From the NCBI GenBank assembly GCA_002709955.1, contig PAQY01000006.1, forward strand, positions 1 to 64,000: a stretch of 64,000 bases of DNA, given 5' to 3'. The stretch's first letter is position 1. Each line of letters opens with the position of its first letter. Shown here piece by piece: positions 17,694 to 26,540 of the stretch. Under the pieces are notes generated by a model. That model had not been told where the DNA came from. It did not search any database and was given only the letters and a program-made list of their open reading frames with translations. The translations under genes and the position numbers were made by a program. This DNA comes from Rhodospirillaceae bacterium. GTDB taxonomy: Bacteria; Pseudomonadota; Alphaproteobacteria; UBA8366; Aestuariispiraceae.

Positions 17694-19415
17694 ATGGGCG
17701 ACAGGATGAACATCATAACCACGCTGGTATGTTTGGCTGCTTTGGCCAATGTTTTGCTATTTGGTTCGCTGGCATATCTATTTCTGGTCGAAAATATCCA
17801 ATCTGATCTGATCTTGATTGTCCCGTTAGTGATACTGGCATTGGGGGTTGCCCCGTTGGCGCTGGTCTATCGTTACAAATATTTATTGAATAGCCGCACA
17901 CAGCAGGCGGATCAGGCAGAGGCGAAATCGCTGCATCTTCGCGCCTTGTTCGATAATGCACCCGTCGAGATGTATTTGAAGGACCTGGAGGGCAGGTATC
18001 TGCACATCAATGCCCAGTTTGAGAAACTGTTCGATGTGAAGAACGAAAATATTATCGGAATGCTGCCTGATCAAATTCACTATCCGGATTTGTCAGAAAG
18101 TGTCAGGGCACATGACCTGGAAGTTATAAATAGCGGTAAAGTTGTTATCCGTGAGACCGAAGCGGAAACGGCGCTGGGGTTTCGCCATCTACAGACGATA
18201 AAGTTCCCCATCTCGGGGCCGGATGGACGGATGGCCAGTATCGGCGCGGTTGTAACCGATGTGACGCCCATGCGTGAAATGACGGAATTGTTGAAGAAAA
18301 CCAATCGACAAATAAACGCAATTCTTGAGAATGCCCCTGTCGGTATCTTCCTGAAAGACAAGGAGGGCCATTTCACCCTTACCAATCCAACCATATGTCA
18401 ATTTATTGGGGCCACGAAGGACGAGATTCTGGGGCGAAAAATTGAGGATCTTTATAATGGGGAGCAATTGCAGAAGTTCCAATCCACGGACCGGCAGGTA
18501 TATTCAACAAAAATGCCGATATCTTACGAAAGTCGGACCATAGCCCCCGAGCGGGTATTGGACGTTAAGATATACAAGTTTCCAATTTTTGATGAGCTTG
18601 GAGAAATCGTCGGCATCGGCGGGATTGAAGTCGACATCACCGACCATAAGCATATCCAGCGAGAATTGCTGATCGCAAAAGAGCAGGCGGATCAGGCCAA
18701 TCGTTCCAAATCAGATTTCCTTGCCAATATGAGCCACGAAATCCGCACCCCATTGAATGCCATTTTGGGTTTTTCTGAAATTCTCAGCACTGAGGTTTTT
18801 GGGCCAATCGGGTCAGAGCGATATAAAATCTATGCACGGGATATTTTTCAAAGCGGCAGCCATTTGTTGGATCTGATCAGTGATATCCTGGATCTATCGA
18901 AGATTGAGGCCGGACGTCTGGATCTGGCGGAAGACGTGCTTGACCTGAAAGAGGCTGTGGACGGCAGTTTGAATGTCGTGTCCAACTTCGCCTCTGAAAA
19001 GGCCGTAAAGCTGGCGGTTTCCACGACAATAAAAGCTGTCGTTTCTGCAGATCGTCGTGCGGTGCATCAGGTTTTGATCAACCTGTTATCCAATGCCGTG
19101 AAATTTACGCCTTCTAATGGAGAGGTGGTCGTGTCGGTCAAGGACAAGGCGGATGGAACCCTGACCATCATGGTTCACGATACGGGAATAGGAATCCCAG
19201 ATAAGGACCTGGAGTCCGTTTTTGAGGTTTTCACACAGCTTAAGTCCGCCAATACAAGTGACCATTCCGGGTCGGGTATCGGCCTGGCGATTGTGAAGCA
19301 ATTGTGTGATGCGATGGGATGGTCCATCGACCTGCGAAGCGAGTTGGGGAAAGGAACATTGGTATCCCTGACTCTGCCTGCCTCTTCGGTAATCAAATCT
19401 AACAGTGAAACCTGA
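17694..19415 (+). CDS. Membrane-bound PAS-PAS sensor histidine kinase
   Basis: The protein (573 residues from ATG 17694) has two N-terminal membrane helices (about 5-27 and 33-57) with almost no periplasmic loop. Two PAS domains follow (about 80-195 and 205-325; both start with LFDNAPV/LENAPVG-like runs), then HisKA with the phospho-acceptor in FLANMSHEIRTPLN. The HATPase domain has NLLSNAVKF, DTGIGIPD and SGSGIGLAI. It probably senses an internal or membrane signal through PAS. No response regulator gene is adjacent, so its partner is unknown. GTG 17682 and ATG 17706 are other possible starts. Confidence 0.88.
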   Translation: MGDRMNIITTLVCLAALANVLLFGSLAYLFLVENIQSDLILIVPLVILALGVAPLALVYRYKYLLNSRTQQADQAEAKSLHLRALFDNAPVEMYLKDLEGRYLHINAQFEKLFDVKNENIIGMLPDQIHYPDLSESVRAHDLEVINSGKVVIRETEAETALGFRHLQTIKFPISGPDGRMASIGAVVTDVTPMREMTELLKKTNRQINAILENAPVGIFLKDKEGHFTLTNPTICQFIGATKDEILGRKIEDLYNGEQLQKFQSTDRQVYSTKMPISYESRTIAPERVLDVKIYKFPIFDELGEIVGIGGIEVDITDHKHIQRELLIAKEQADQANRSKSDFLANMSHEIRTPLNAILGFSEILSTEVFGPIGSERYKIYARDIFQSGSHLLDLISDILDLSKIEAGRLDLAEDVLDLKEAVDGSLNVVSNFASEKAVKLAVSTTIKAVVSADRRAVHQVLINLLSNAVKFTPSNGEVVVSVKDKADGTLTIMVHDTGIGIPDKDLESVFEVFTQLKSANTSDHSGSGIGLAIVKQLCDAMGWSIDLRSELGKGTLVSLTLPASSVIKSNSET

Positions 19416-19471
19416 CCGCGTGTCGCAACACCCTCTCGACCTTTGGTGAGAATCCCGCATTACTGTTGGTT

Positions 19472-20431
19472 ATGACAGAACCATTATTCATATGTGCGTA
19501 TCTTTTGGATGGCACTGGTAAGGCAGCGTTGATTGAAACGGATCAGGCCAAGCAGGCCTGGACGGATGCAGTCAACAGGCTGTGGATCCATATCAATCGG
19601 GAAAACCCTCAGGCTCAACAATGGTTGAGGGAGCAATCTGGTCTGGATTCGTTGATTGTTCAGTCCATTCTGGCCCCTGAAACGCGCCCACGATTTGATA
19701 CGGTTCCAGGTGGGGTGCAGGTCAATCTGCGGGGCATCAATCTGAATGAGGGCGCACAGCCAGAGGATATGGTGTCCATTCGGTGTTACTGTGATGGTAA
19801 GCGGTTGATTACTGCCCGCCTGCCGCGCCTGCGTGCAGTGGATGATGTGCGGACCAGCCTGGCGGAAGGACATGGCCCCAAAACTCTGGGTCAGGTACTG
19901 ACCGCGATTGGGGACCGACTGACCTATCGCATAGGCGATCTGGTGCTGAAAATGGATGAGCAGGTTGATGATATTGAAGAGGCGGAGACTCCTGACGAAG
20001 AACAATTGGGTGATCTCCGGCGGCGTATTCTTGAGCTTCGACGCTATGTCGCGCCCCAGCGGGAGGCCCTGACCCGCGCCTCTGCCCAGTTTGATGATAC
20101 GCTGGACGACCGCGCCCATGCCCAGTTCGGGGAGATCCGCGAACGCACGGCCCGCCTGTTGGATGACCTGGAAGTCCTGCGCGACCGCACCCAATTCATT
20201 CGGGAAGAAATTGCGGATCGGCGGAATGATAAAATGAACCGGGCGATGTATTCCCTGTCCCTTGTTGCCGGACTGTTTCTGCCCCTGGGGTTCATGACAG
20301 GGTTGCTGGGCATCAATGTTGGGGGCATGCCCGGTGTGGATGATCAATGGGCTTTTTGGATTGTCTGCGTCTTGATGGTTTTTCTGGGCATTGGTGTATT
20401 TGCCCTATTCAAAACGAAACGGTGGTTGTGA
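19472..20431 (+). CDS. zntB: CorA-family divalent metal transporter, ZntB-like
   Basis: The product (319 residues) has a long cytoplasmic N-terminal alpha/beta and helical funnel and two C-terminal membrane helices (about 257-278 and 290-311). The loop between them reads GINVGGMPG, the ZntB form of the CorA signature GMN, which suggests zinc or another divalent cation rather than magnesium. The ATG at 19472 is favoured over a TTG two codons earlier. The acetyltransferase gene follows within 6 bases. Confidence 0.85.
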   Translation: MTEPLFICAYLLDGTGKAALIETDQAKQAWTDAVNRLWIHINRENPQAQQWLREQSGLDSLIVQSILAPETRPRFDTVPGGVQVNLRGINLNEGAQPEDMVSIRCYCDGKRLITARLPRLRAVDDVRTSLAEGHGPKTLGQVLTAIGDRLTYRIGDLVLKMDEQVDDIEEAETPDEEQLGDLRRRILELRRYVAPQREALTRASAQFDDTLDDRAHAQFGEIRERTARLLDDLEVLRDRTQFIREEIADRRNDKMNRAMYSLSLVAGLFLPLGFMTGLLGINVGGMPGVDDQWAFWIVCVLMVFLGIGVFALFKTKRWL

Positions 20432-20436
20432 TTTGT

Positions 20437-20937
20437 ATGGATGTCATTCTGCGGGATATTTCTGAGGGTGATTCTGACTGGCTGCATGGCTTGAATGAGG
20501 CATGCTTGCCAGCCGTCAATCAATTGAGTCAAAAGGATTTATGGGCCCTGGTTCGCAAGACCGCTGTGACACGGGTTGCGGAACTGGATGGTCAGCCTGT
20601 GGGGGTTGCCATGACCCTGGCCCCCAAGGTTGGGCATACCAGCATGAACTACCTGTGGTTTGATCAACGGTTCGATGATTTTCTGTATCTGGATCGCATC
20701 ATGGTGGATGACCGGGCGCGCGGGGCAGGGATTGGCAAGGCCTTGTATCAGGATGTCTTTCAATTTGCTGCGACCCTGCCTGGCATTCGCGCTGTGACCT
20801 GTGAAGTGAACCTACGCCCCTTTAATGCGGGGTCGTTGAAGTTTCATGCTGCCTTGGGATTCGTCACGGTCGGTGAACAAGAAACAGAGGGCGGTAAGAA
20901 AGCTGTCAGCCTGATGCGACGCCCTGTCGGGGTATAA
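20437..20937 (+). CDS. GNAT-family N-acetyltransferase
   Basis: A 166-residue single-domain GNAT protein. The acetyl-CoA binding strand-loop is seen in YLDRIMVDDRARGAGIGKALYQ (about 85-106, RGAGIG as the pyrophosphate loop), followed by CEVNLRPFNAGSLKFHAALGF, the usual C-terminal half. The substrate is not evident. It starts 5 bases after the ZntB stop, with GGTGG upstream, so it is likely in the same transcript. Confidence 0.8.
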   Translation: MDVILRDISEGDSDWLHGLNEACLPAVNQLSQKDLWALVRKTAVTRVAELDGQPVGVAMTLAPKVGHTSMNYLWFDQRFDDFLYLDRIMVDDRARGAGIGKALYQDVFQFAATLPGIRAVTCEVNLRPFNAGSLKFHAALGFVTVGEQETEGGKKAVSLMRRPVGV

Positions 20938-21009
20938 GGTCCCGGATCGTTGATTGGCAACAGGTTCTCATTTTGCAGTCCATAATTATTTTCCAAGCCC
21001 CCTTGATGC

Positions 21010-21024
21010 GAATGAGAATCATTC
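21010..21024. promoter_or_regulatory. Fur-box-like palindrome
   Basis: GAATGA GAA TCATTC is a perfect 6+3+6 dyad, close to the core of iron-responsive Fur/Irr operators (GATAAT-like hexamers in inverted arrangement). It lies 43 bases before the DUF2061 gene start, where a repressor would cover the promoter. Confidence 0.5.
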
Positions 21025-21067
21025 TTAGTTATAGGATACAGGAAACAGCAAATGATAGGGCATTACG

Positions 21068-21283
21068 ATGGCCAGACAGATCAAAAAGACAGCAAGTTAC
21101 GCGGTGATGCACCTGACGGTCGCGATAACGGTCGCTTACATCCTGTCGGGTGACTGGCGGATAGCCCTGGGCATCGGCATCGTTGAACCGATGGTACAGA
21201 CGGTTGCCTATACCCTTCATGAGCGGTTCTGGGCACCCAAAGCAGGGCCAGAAAATACGGCTACGACCCCAGCGACCGCGTAG
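21068..21283 (+). CDS. DUF2061 small membrane protein
   Basis: The 71-residue protein has two hydrophobic segments (about 10-28 and 32-50) and the family's conserved look: KTASYAVMHLTVAITVAY, then GIGIVEPMVQTVAYTLHERFW. DUF2061 proteins are small inner membrane proteins of unknown function. The upstream Fur-box-like palindrome suggests iron-dependent expression. Its stop codon lies in one arm of a perfect inverted repeat shared with the convergent neighbour. Confidence 0.8.
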   Translation: MARQIKKTASYAVMHLTVAITVAYILSGDWRIALGIGIVEPMVQTVAYTLHERFWAPKAGPENTATTPATA

Positions 21284-21317
21284 AGCAACGCCTGATCGAG
21301 CGCATAATGCTCTACGC
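21278..21317. terminator. Inverted repeat containing both stop codons of a convergent pair
   Basis: GCGTAGAGCA (21278-21287) and TGCTCTACGC (21308-21317) are exact reverse complements around a 20-base loop. The TAG of the DUF2061 gene lies in the left arm and the TAG of the minus-strand membrane protein lies in the right arm. It probably ends both transcripts, though there is no T-run, so it could act by RNA processing. Confidence 0.55.
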
Positions 21318-22022
21318 TGCGTTCTTTAAATCCATATAGACGACAACGCAGACGATGCAGCCGTAAGCCAGAAACAGTGCATCAACGGCCGTCAGGATCA
21401 CAGAGCCGATTATGCCAAAGGACATCACCAGAAACAGCGTGATGCTGCTGACGACAAGGCTGACAATAAAGATTAGTGCGACCAGGGCGATGATCATGCC
21501 CCGCGCATCCGTTGTCAGGGCCATGCTGCGCGTTAAGGATTTTATCACGCCTGAATTTTCGATCATCAACACGGGCCCGGCAACAAACCATACGGCCAGA
21601 ATGATCAGGCCCGGAATAATCAGCAACATCATGCCGAAACTGACCGCAAACCCGGTAATCAGGCCCAAAATAATCAAAGGAACAGATTTTCGCAGCGCTT
21701 GTTTTATGCAATCCCCAATGGTTGTCGGATCGCCCTGTAAATAGGCAACGGTACCGACGGTGATCATGCCCAATGCCAACATGGATGGCGCAATCGTAGC
21801 CAGCATCAAGGAGGCATAGCTGCCAAACAGGCCGCCTGGAGTCTGGGCCATGTCTGCGGGGCTCATCATGCCGACTTTCATCAAGTCATAGACCCCTAAG
21901 GCCATCATCAGCAGAAGGGTAATGACCTTCATCAGAATGCTGATCATAAAAAAGGCGGCAAAATTATCTTTCAGCGTCGTAAAACTGCGGGTGATAATGC
22001 TGGAAATAGAGAGTTTTTGCAT
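21312..22022 (-). CDS. Multi-pass membrane protein (GDPD membrane-domain/YciC-like)
   Basis: The 236-residue protein is very hydrophobic, with about six membrane segments and a short cytoplasmic start (MQKLSISSIITRSFTTLKDN). The arrangement, with an amphipathic start, IKSLTRSMALTT before the last helices and a PGL turn, resembles the membrane domains of the glycerophosphodiester-phosphodiesterase/YciC/DUF975 type. No catalytic motif is visible and the function is unknown. Confidence 0.6.
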   Translation of the reverse strand: MQKLSISSIITRSFTTLKDNFAAFFMISILMKVITLLLMMALGVYDLMKVGMMSPADMAQTPGGLFGSYASLMLATIAPSMLALGMITVGTVAYLQGDPTTIGDCIKQALRKSVPLIILGLITGFAVSFGMMLLIIPGLIILAVWFVAGPVLMIENSGVIKSLTRSMALTTDARGMIIALVALIFIVSLVVSSITLFLVMSFGIIGSVILTAVDALFLAYGCIVCVVVYMDLKNAA

Positions 22023-22281
22023 GCGATTGCGAATTCCTGTTCAGCCTTGGGGCAGGGTAAGGGACTAATCTGCTTACCCCTATATAGGGGCCGGACTGTG
22101 GCCTGTCGCCCCCCTGTCCCGCAATAGAAATCGGGGCGGCTTAAAATATATCTGTTCAACATGACGGGTCGGCTGTCGATCCTATGGGAGAGGCATTGCA
22201 GTTGGCGCAATAGTCCTTATTTGCGAGAGGTGGCAAAGCCCTGTATCAAGGGCACCTTGTTGGGACAGAAGGACATTCGGA

Positions 22282-23250
22282 ATGGCTGCGACGATTTTCA
22301 TTGATGGCGAAGCGGGAACCACCGGTCTGCAGATCAAAAGCAGGATCGAAGGGCGCGACGGTTTGGATTTTATCCGGCTGGAGGGGGATCGGCGCAAAGA
22401 CCCCACTGCGCGTCGCGAGGCGTTGAATGCCGCTGATATCGTGATCCTGTGCCTGCCCGACGATGCGGCGAAAGAAGCCGTCCATCTGATCGATAACCCG
22501 AATACACGGGTGATTGATGCCTCCTCGGCCCATCGGATTGCGCCAGGCTGGGCCTATGGATTTCCGGAATATGCCGCCAACAGCCGGTCTGATATCGCGT
22601 CCAGCACACGGGTCACCAATCCCGGATGTTATGCCATCACCTCTGTCGCGATGCTGCACCCGCTGGTTCAGGCCGGTCTGGTGCCTGCCGATTGGCCTGT
22701 GACGATCAATGCGGTGTCAGGGTATAGCGGCGGCGGCAAGCAATTGATTGCAGCCTTTGAGGATCCCGCATCGACTGACCATACCGACGAAGCCTTTCGG
22801 GTCTATGGCTTGGGGCTTGCCCATAAGCATGTACCGGAAATTCAAACCTGGGGGGGCCTGACGCATCGGCCGCTTTTCGTTCCCAGCGTTGGTCGCTTCG
22901 TACAGGGAATGCTGGTTCAGATCCCCCTGCAATTGTGGGCGCTGCCCAAAAAACCCAGTGTTGAGGAAATCCACGCCGCCCTGGAAACCCATTATGCGGG
23001 CCAGACCTATGTGTCCGTTACGCCGCTGTCAGACAGCCTTTCTGCAACAAAGCTGGACCCTGAAGCGTTGAATGGCACCAATCAGTTGCGCCTGCATGTG
23101 ATTGGCAATGCGACGGAAGGGCAGGCCGTTGTCATCGGTCAGTTGGATAACCTGGGCAAGGGCGCATCCGGTCAGGCGGTGCAGAATCTCAATATCATGC
23201 TGGGCCTGCCAGAGGGTGAAGGCCTGGACCGCACTGCACGGATTGAATGA
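22282..23250 (+). CDS. argC: N-acetyl-gamma-glutamyl-phosphate reductase (type 2)
   Basis: ArgC reduces N-acetylglutamyl phosphate to the semialdehyde in arginine synthesis, with NADPH. The 322-residue length and the start IFIDGEAGTTGLQI match the shorter type 2 family. The catalytic cysteine is Cys116 in NPGCYA. The stop overlaps the next gene start (ATGA at 23247-23250), beginning a run of four coupled genes. The 259 bp before it, shared with a divergent gene, must hold the promoter. Confidence 0.95.
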   Translation: MAATIFIDGEAGTTGLQIKSRIEGRDGLDFIRLEGDRRKDPTARREALNAADIVILCLPDDAAKEAVHLIDNPNTRVIDASSAHRIAPGWAYGFPEYAANSRSDIASSTRVTNPGCYAITSVAMLHPLVQAGLVPADWPVTINAVSGYSGGGKQLIAAFEDPASTDHTDEAFRVYGLGLAHKHVPEIQTWGGLTHRPLFVPSVGRFVQGMLVQIPLQLWALPKKPSVEEIHAALETHYAGQTYVSVTPLSDSLSATKLDPEALNGTNQLRLHVIGNATEGQAVVIGQLDNLGKGASGQAVQNLNIMLGLPEGEGLDRTARIE

Positions 23251-23840
23251 TTCCGCTGGAACAAGGTCCCTTGGCCGACCGATTAGCGGCGGCACTGCGC
23301 GTCGATGAAGCCCGAATGCGCCACCTGGAAATCTGTCGCGCGGTTCTGGGGGCGGATGCCTGGATCGGGGCGGGGTTCCTGCGCAATCTGATCTGGGATC
23401 GTGACTTCGGCGATGGGGGCGTTGTGCCCCTGCAGGATGATATTGATGTGCTGTATTTCGATCCCACCGACTTGTCGCAAGACAGTGAAACGGCCTTTGA
23501 AAATCGATTGATCGCAGCAGAGCCTGGCACCCTGTGGCAAGTGCGCAATCAGGCACGCATGCATCTGAAACACGGCGACCGGCCGTATCGTGATATTCGC
23601 GATGCAATGTCATTCTGGCTGGAAACGGCGACAGCAATTGCCGTTCGATTGCATAAAGTGAATGCAGTTCAGGATCGAATCGAGATTATCTCAGCCTATG
23701 GATTGCAGGACCTGTTTGCTGGTTTCTTGCGCCCGACGGCACCGGATCGCGTGGACCGGTTCTTGCAGCGGGTTCAGCAAAAGCACTGGCAAGGCAGGTG
23801 GCCGGGCATCAGGGTTTTGGCTGAGGAGCCGCATGAATGA
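23247..23840 (+). CDS. Nucleotidyltransferase-like protein (NTP_transf_6 family)
   Basis: A 197-residue protein of the DUF925/NTP_transf_6 family. It has GAGFLRNLIWD (about 42-52), PLQDDIDVLYFDP (about 61-73, the acidic pair of a polymerase-beta-like fold) and a conserved RPYRDIRDAMSFWLETATAIAVRL block. It likely transfers a nucleotide, or is a relic of such an enzyme; no substrate is known. It is translationally coupled on both sides: ATGA with argC and ATGA with murI. Confidence 0.75.
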   Translation: MIPLEQGPLADRLAAALRVDEARMRHLEICRAVLGADAWIGAGFLRNLIWDRDFGDGGVVPLQDDIDVLYFDPTDLSQDSETAFENRLIAAEPGTLWQVRNQARMHLKHGDRPYRDIRDAMSFWLETATAIAVRLHKVNAVQDRIEIISAYGLQDLFAGFLRPTAPDRVDRFLQRVQQKHWQGRWPGIRVLAEEPHE

Positions 23841-24745
23841 TTGGCGTCTTTGATTCTGGGCATGGCGGGTTGACCGTGTTGCGGGCATTGGCCGCATCCC
23901 TGCCAGAGGAACGGTTCGTGTATCTGGGCGATCATGCCTATGCGCCCTATGGCATGCGGTCCGATACGGAAATATATCAACTGACGCGGCGGCGCGTGAA
24001 GGACCTGATCGATCGCGGTTGCCGGTTGGTCATCATCGCCTGCAACACGGCCTCAGCTATTGCCTTGCGCAGGTTGCAACAGGAATGGCTGCCGGGCTAT
24101 GCACCGACATGCCGGATCCTGGGGGTTTTCGTGCCAATGGTGGAGGCCCTGACGGATCAAAGCTGGTATGTGCAGGGACCTTCGCCTTACGCGCCCAAGC
24201 AACAGGCAAAAACCATCGGCATATTTGCGACCCGGCGCACGGTGGAAAGCAAGGCCTATCCAGAAGAAGTGAAGCGCAGGCTTCGTTCTGTCTCTGTTAT
24301 TCAACAGGCCTGTCCCCGACTGGTGGAGGCGATTGAGGAAGGGTTAAGTGACGACCTGATCACCCGGGGGGTCGCGCGCTATTGCGAACAGCTTTTGGCA
24401 AAAGCGGGGCGATCAAAGCTGGATCTGGTTGTATTGGGATGCACGCATTTCCCCCTGATCGAACAGGATTTCAGGGCGGCCTTGCCAGCAGAGGTCAAAA
24501 TTATGGACCAGCCCAGCGTTGTCACCGCCAGCCTGATATCCTATCTGGACAGGCATCCCGAATATCGCCGCGCGCCCACAGAAGTGCCGGGGGTGGAATT
24601 TCTGACCAGTGGTGACCCCACCCGCGTGCGGGATATCGCCCAACGGTTCTATGGCGCACTGACACCGTTTAAACATCTCAGCGGCATTGCAGCAGAAGAG
24701 CCCAAATCGGAGGGCCCCAATACAGATGAAAGTGTGTCGGTATGA
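23837..24745 (+). CDS. murI: Glutamate racemase
   Basis: MurI makes D-glutamate for peptidoglycan. The 302-residue protein has FDSGHGGLTVL, the two catalytic cysteines in ACNTAS (Cys69) and GCTHFP (Cys202), and GDHAYAPYG. The last 20 residues or so are a loose acidic tail. The start overlaps the stop of the nucleotidyltransferase gene and its own stop overlaps the carbonic anhydrase start, so the four genes from argC read as one operon. Confidence 0.94.
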   Translation: MIGVFDSGHGGLTVLRALAASLPEERFVYLGDHAYAPYGMRSDTEIYQLTRRRVKDLIDRGCRLVIIACNTASAIALRRLQQEWLPGYAPTCRILGVFVPMVEALTDQSWYVQGPSPYAPKQQAKTIGIFATRRTVESKAYPEEVKRRLRSVSVIQQACPRLVEAIEEGLSDDLITRGVARYCEQLLAKAGRSKLDLVVLGCTHFPLIEQDFRAALPAEVKIMDQPSVVTASLISYLDRHPEYRRAPTEVPGVEFLTSGDPTRVRDIAQRFYGALTPFKHLSGIAAEEPKSEGPNTDESVSV

Positions 24746-25266
24746 GTGATGATATCCTGCCCTTTGACGGCGTGATGCCTGTATTGGGAGAAAATGTCTT
24801 TGTCGCACCCGGGGCCAAAGTTATCGGGGATGTCCATATCGGGTCGGAATCCAGCATCTGGTATGGCTGTATCCTGCGCGGTGATGTGAACGAAATCCGC
24901 ATCGGGGCCCGCACGAATATCCAGGACGGCACCGTGATCCATGTGTCTTCAAAGGGGCAGGGCACCTATATCGGCGATGATATTGCCGTTGGTCATATGG
25001 CGCTGTTGCATGCCTGTACGCTGGAAGATCGCGCCTTTGTTGGGATGAAGGCGGTGATTATGGATGGCGCGGTGGTTGAAACCGGTGGCATGGTTGCTGC
25101 GGGTGCCCTGATCACGCCTGGAAAGCGCGTGAAAACCGGGGAATTGTGGACGGGATGGCCTGCGAAATATGCCCGCCCGTTGACCGACAAAGACCGGGAA
25201 ATGATGAGCTGGACACAATCCCACTATGTCGGGTTGGCGCAGAAACATAAAGCCAGCCTGAAATAA
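24742..25266 (+). CDS. Gamma-class carbonic anhydrase-like protein
   Basis: The 174-residue protein is a left-handed beta-helix made of hexapeptide repeats (VFVAPGAKVIGDVHIG and so on), with a C-terminal helix. The three zinc histidines of active gamma carbonic anhydrases are present: one in VIHVSSK and two in VGHMALLHAC. It would interconvert CO2 and bicarbonate in the cytoplasm. It closes the argC operon and lies about 2.6 kb from a bicarbonate transport cluster. Confidence 0.85.
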   Translation: MSDDILPFDGVMPVLGENVFVAPGAKVIGDVHIGSESSIWYGCILRGDVNEIRIGARTNIQDGTVIHVSSKGQGTYIGDDIAVGHMALLHACTLEDRAFVGMKAVIMDGAVVETGGMVAAGALITPGKRVKTGELWTGWPAKYARPLTDKDREMMSWTQSHYVGLAQKHKASLK

Positions 25267-25286
25267 AGCCAGCCTAAGATAAAGCC
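25249..25286. repeat. 16-bp tandem duplication at a gene end
   Basis: A 16-base unit (AAAGCCAGCCTGAAAT, then AAAGCCAGCCTAAGAT, then AAAGCC) is repeated 2.4 times across the stop codon of the carbonic anhydrase gene and up to the stop of the convergent peptidase. It looks like a slipped-strand duplication that filled the short intergenic space. Confidence 0.7.
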
Positions 25287-26540
25287 TTACTGGACCACGA
25301 CAGTATCCGTCAGGGAGATGATCTGCAGGTCTGTATCGCTGGCATCTTTGCGGAAATACCGGAAGGTGCCTGTATATACACCGGGCACCAGGGGCTCTGC
25401 CATATCCTGCTTTCCAATCGCCAACAGCTTGGACATGCTGAAATCCTCAAACCGCCGACCGGACCGCACGAATTGATTGCCGCTAGGGTCCGTGATTTCT
25501 GCAACGAAGCCGTCGCCAGGTTGAATTCCCGCAAGATAGACATGGAATACCAGGGCCGTGGATGTGGTGGGAATTGGTTCGATATTAAACAACGAATATT
25601 CTACCGCAGCCCGGTTCAGCACTTGATCGGCAAAGCCGGTACGCATTACCAGCGTGCGTGGATAGGTCAGCAGGGATGCGATATCATCGCGCCACAGCGA
25701 CGTCCCATTGATGCCGCATCCTTCATGGCGGGCAGCGCTTGTGAAGGGGTCGATGAACAGACCGTCCTTCATGACCTCAAAATGCACATGGGGAAATTCA
25801 GTCAGACCCGACATGCCAACCGTGCCCAGTACCTGCCCCCGCACCACTTCGTCGCCGGGTACGACGGTGATAGAGCCGCGCTGCATATGAGCATAGGAAG
25901 TTACAAAGCCATTGCCATGGTCAATGGCAACAAAATTGCCCCGACCCCGTTTGGTGACAGCGGCGCGACCGAACAGCTTGAAATTCGCGTCAGGCATGGA
26001 ATCACGAATTCTTGTGACCGTCCCGGCAGCGGCGGCAATCACCGAAACGCCTTCTTCCATCTGAACATTATCAATAAGACGGAAATCCGTGCCGCGATGC
26101 TCGTCATAGGTCATTGGACCACATGTATAGTCGCGGGGTTGCTCTGGGGCTCCGGCATTCACGAAACTTAAGATATAGCAATCCTGCCCGATTTCGCAGT
26201 CAACCGGCAGGCTCAGCCGAAACGGACCATCTTCCTGTGTGGTCTGCATTTCCGGCAAGGGCGGCGGTAATGACGTGTCATCCGTGCTGTTTGTGTCGGA
26301 ACCGGTTGCAGGTTGGGGCGTGACGGAGTCAGCGACGTCACTGGGCAAAGGGGGGAGGGGATCAGTAACCGGTTGTTCCGTCGGCTGTGATGCGCCATCC
26401 GTGGTGCCCTCTGGCGAGGTTGAGATATCGGTGATATCCATTGACGTGCCAGAGCCGCCGATATCAAGGAAGCGGGCGGCAAATCCCAGTCCGACCAGGA
26501 TCACGACAACGAATACAACTCCCAGAATGCGCCTAATCAT
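25287..26540 (-). CDS. M23-family (LytM) peptidase, membrane-anchored
   Basis: The protein (417 residues) has one N-terminal membrane helix (about 4-23) and a Pro/Thr/Ser-rich linker to about 110. The LytM domain covers about 140-270 with the metal ligands in EHRGTDFRL (HxxxD) and HVHFEV (HxH), so an active endopeptidase is plausible. A beta-rich C-terminal domain of about 120 residues is not recognised. The conserved PRDYTCGPMTYDEHRGTD context suggests a peptidoglycan hydrolase acting from the periplasmic face. Its start overlaps the stop of the RNase D gene (ATGA). Confidence 0.85.
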   Translation of the reverse strand: MIRRILGVVFVVVILVGLGFAARFLDIGGSGTSMDITDISTSPEGTTDGASQPTEQPVTDPLPPLPSDVADSVTPQPATGSDTNSTDDTSLPPPLPEMQTTQEDGPFRLSLPVDCEIGQDCYILSFVNAGAPEQPRDYTCGPMTYDEHRGTDFRLIDNVQMEEGVSVIAAAAGTVTRIRDSMPDANFKLFGRAAVTKRGRGNFVAIDHGNGFVTSYAHMQRGSITVVPGDEVVRGQVLGTVGMSGLTEFPHVHFEVMKDGLFIDPFTSAARHEGCGINGTSLWRDDIASLLTYPRTLVMRTGFADQVLNRAAVEYSLFNIEPIPTTSTALVFHVYLAGIQPGDGFVAEITDPSGNQFVRSGRRFEDFSMSKLLAIGKQDMAEPLVPGVYTGTFRYFRKDASDTDLQIISLTDTVVVQ

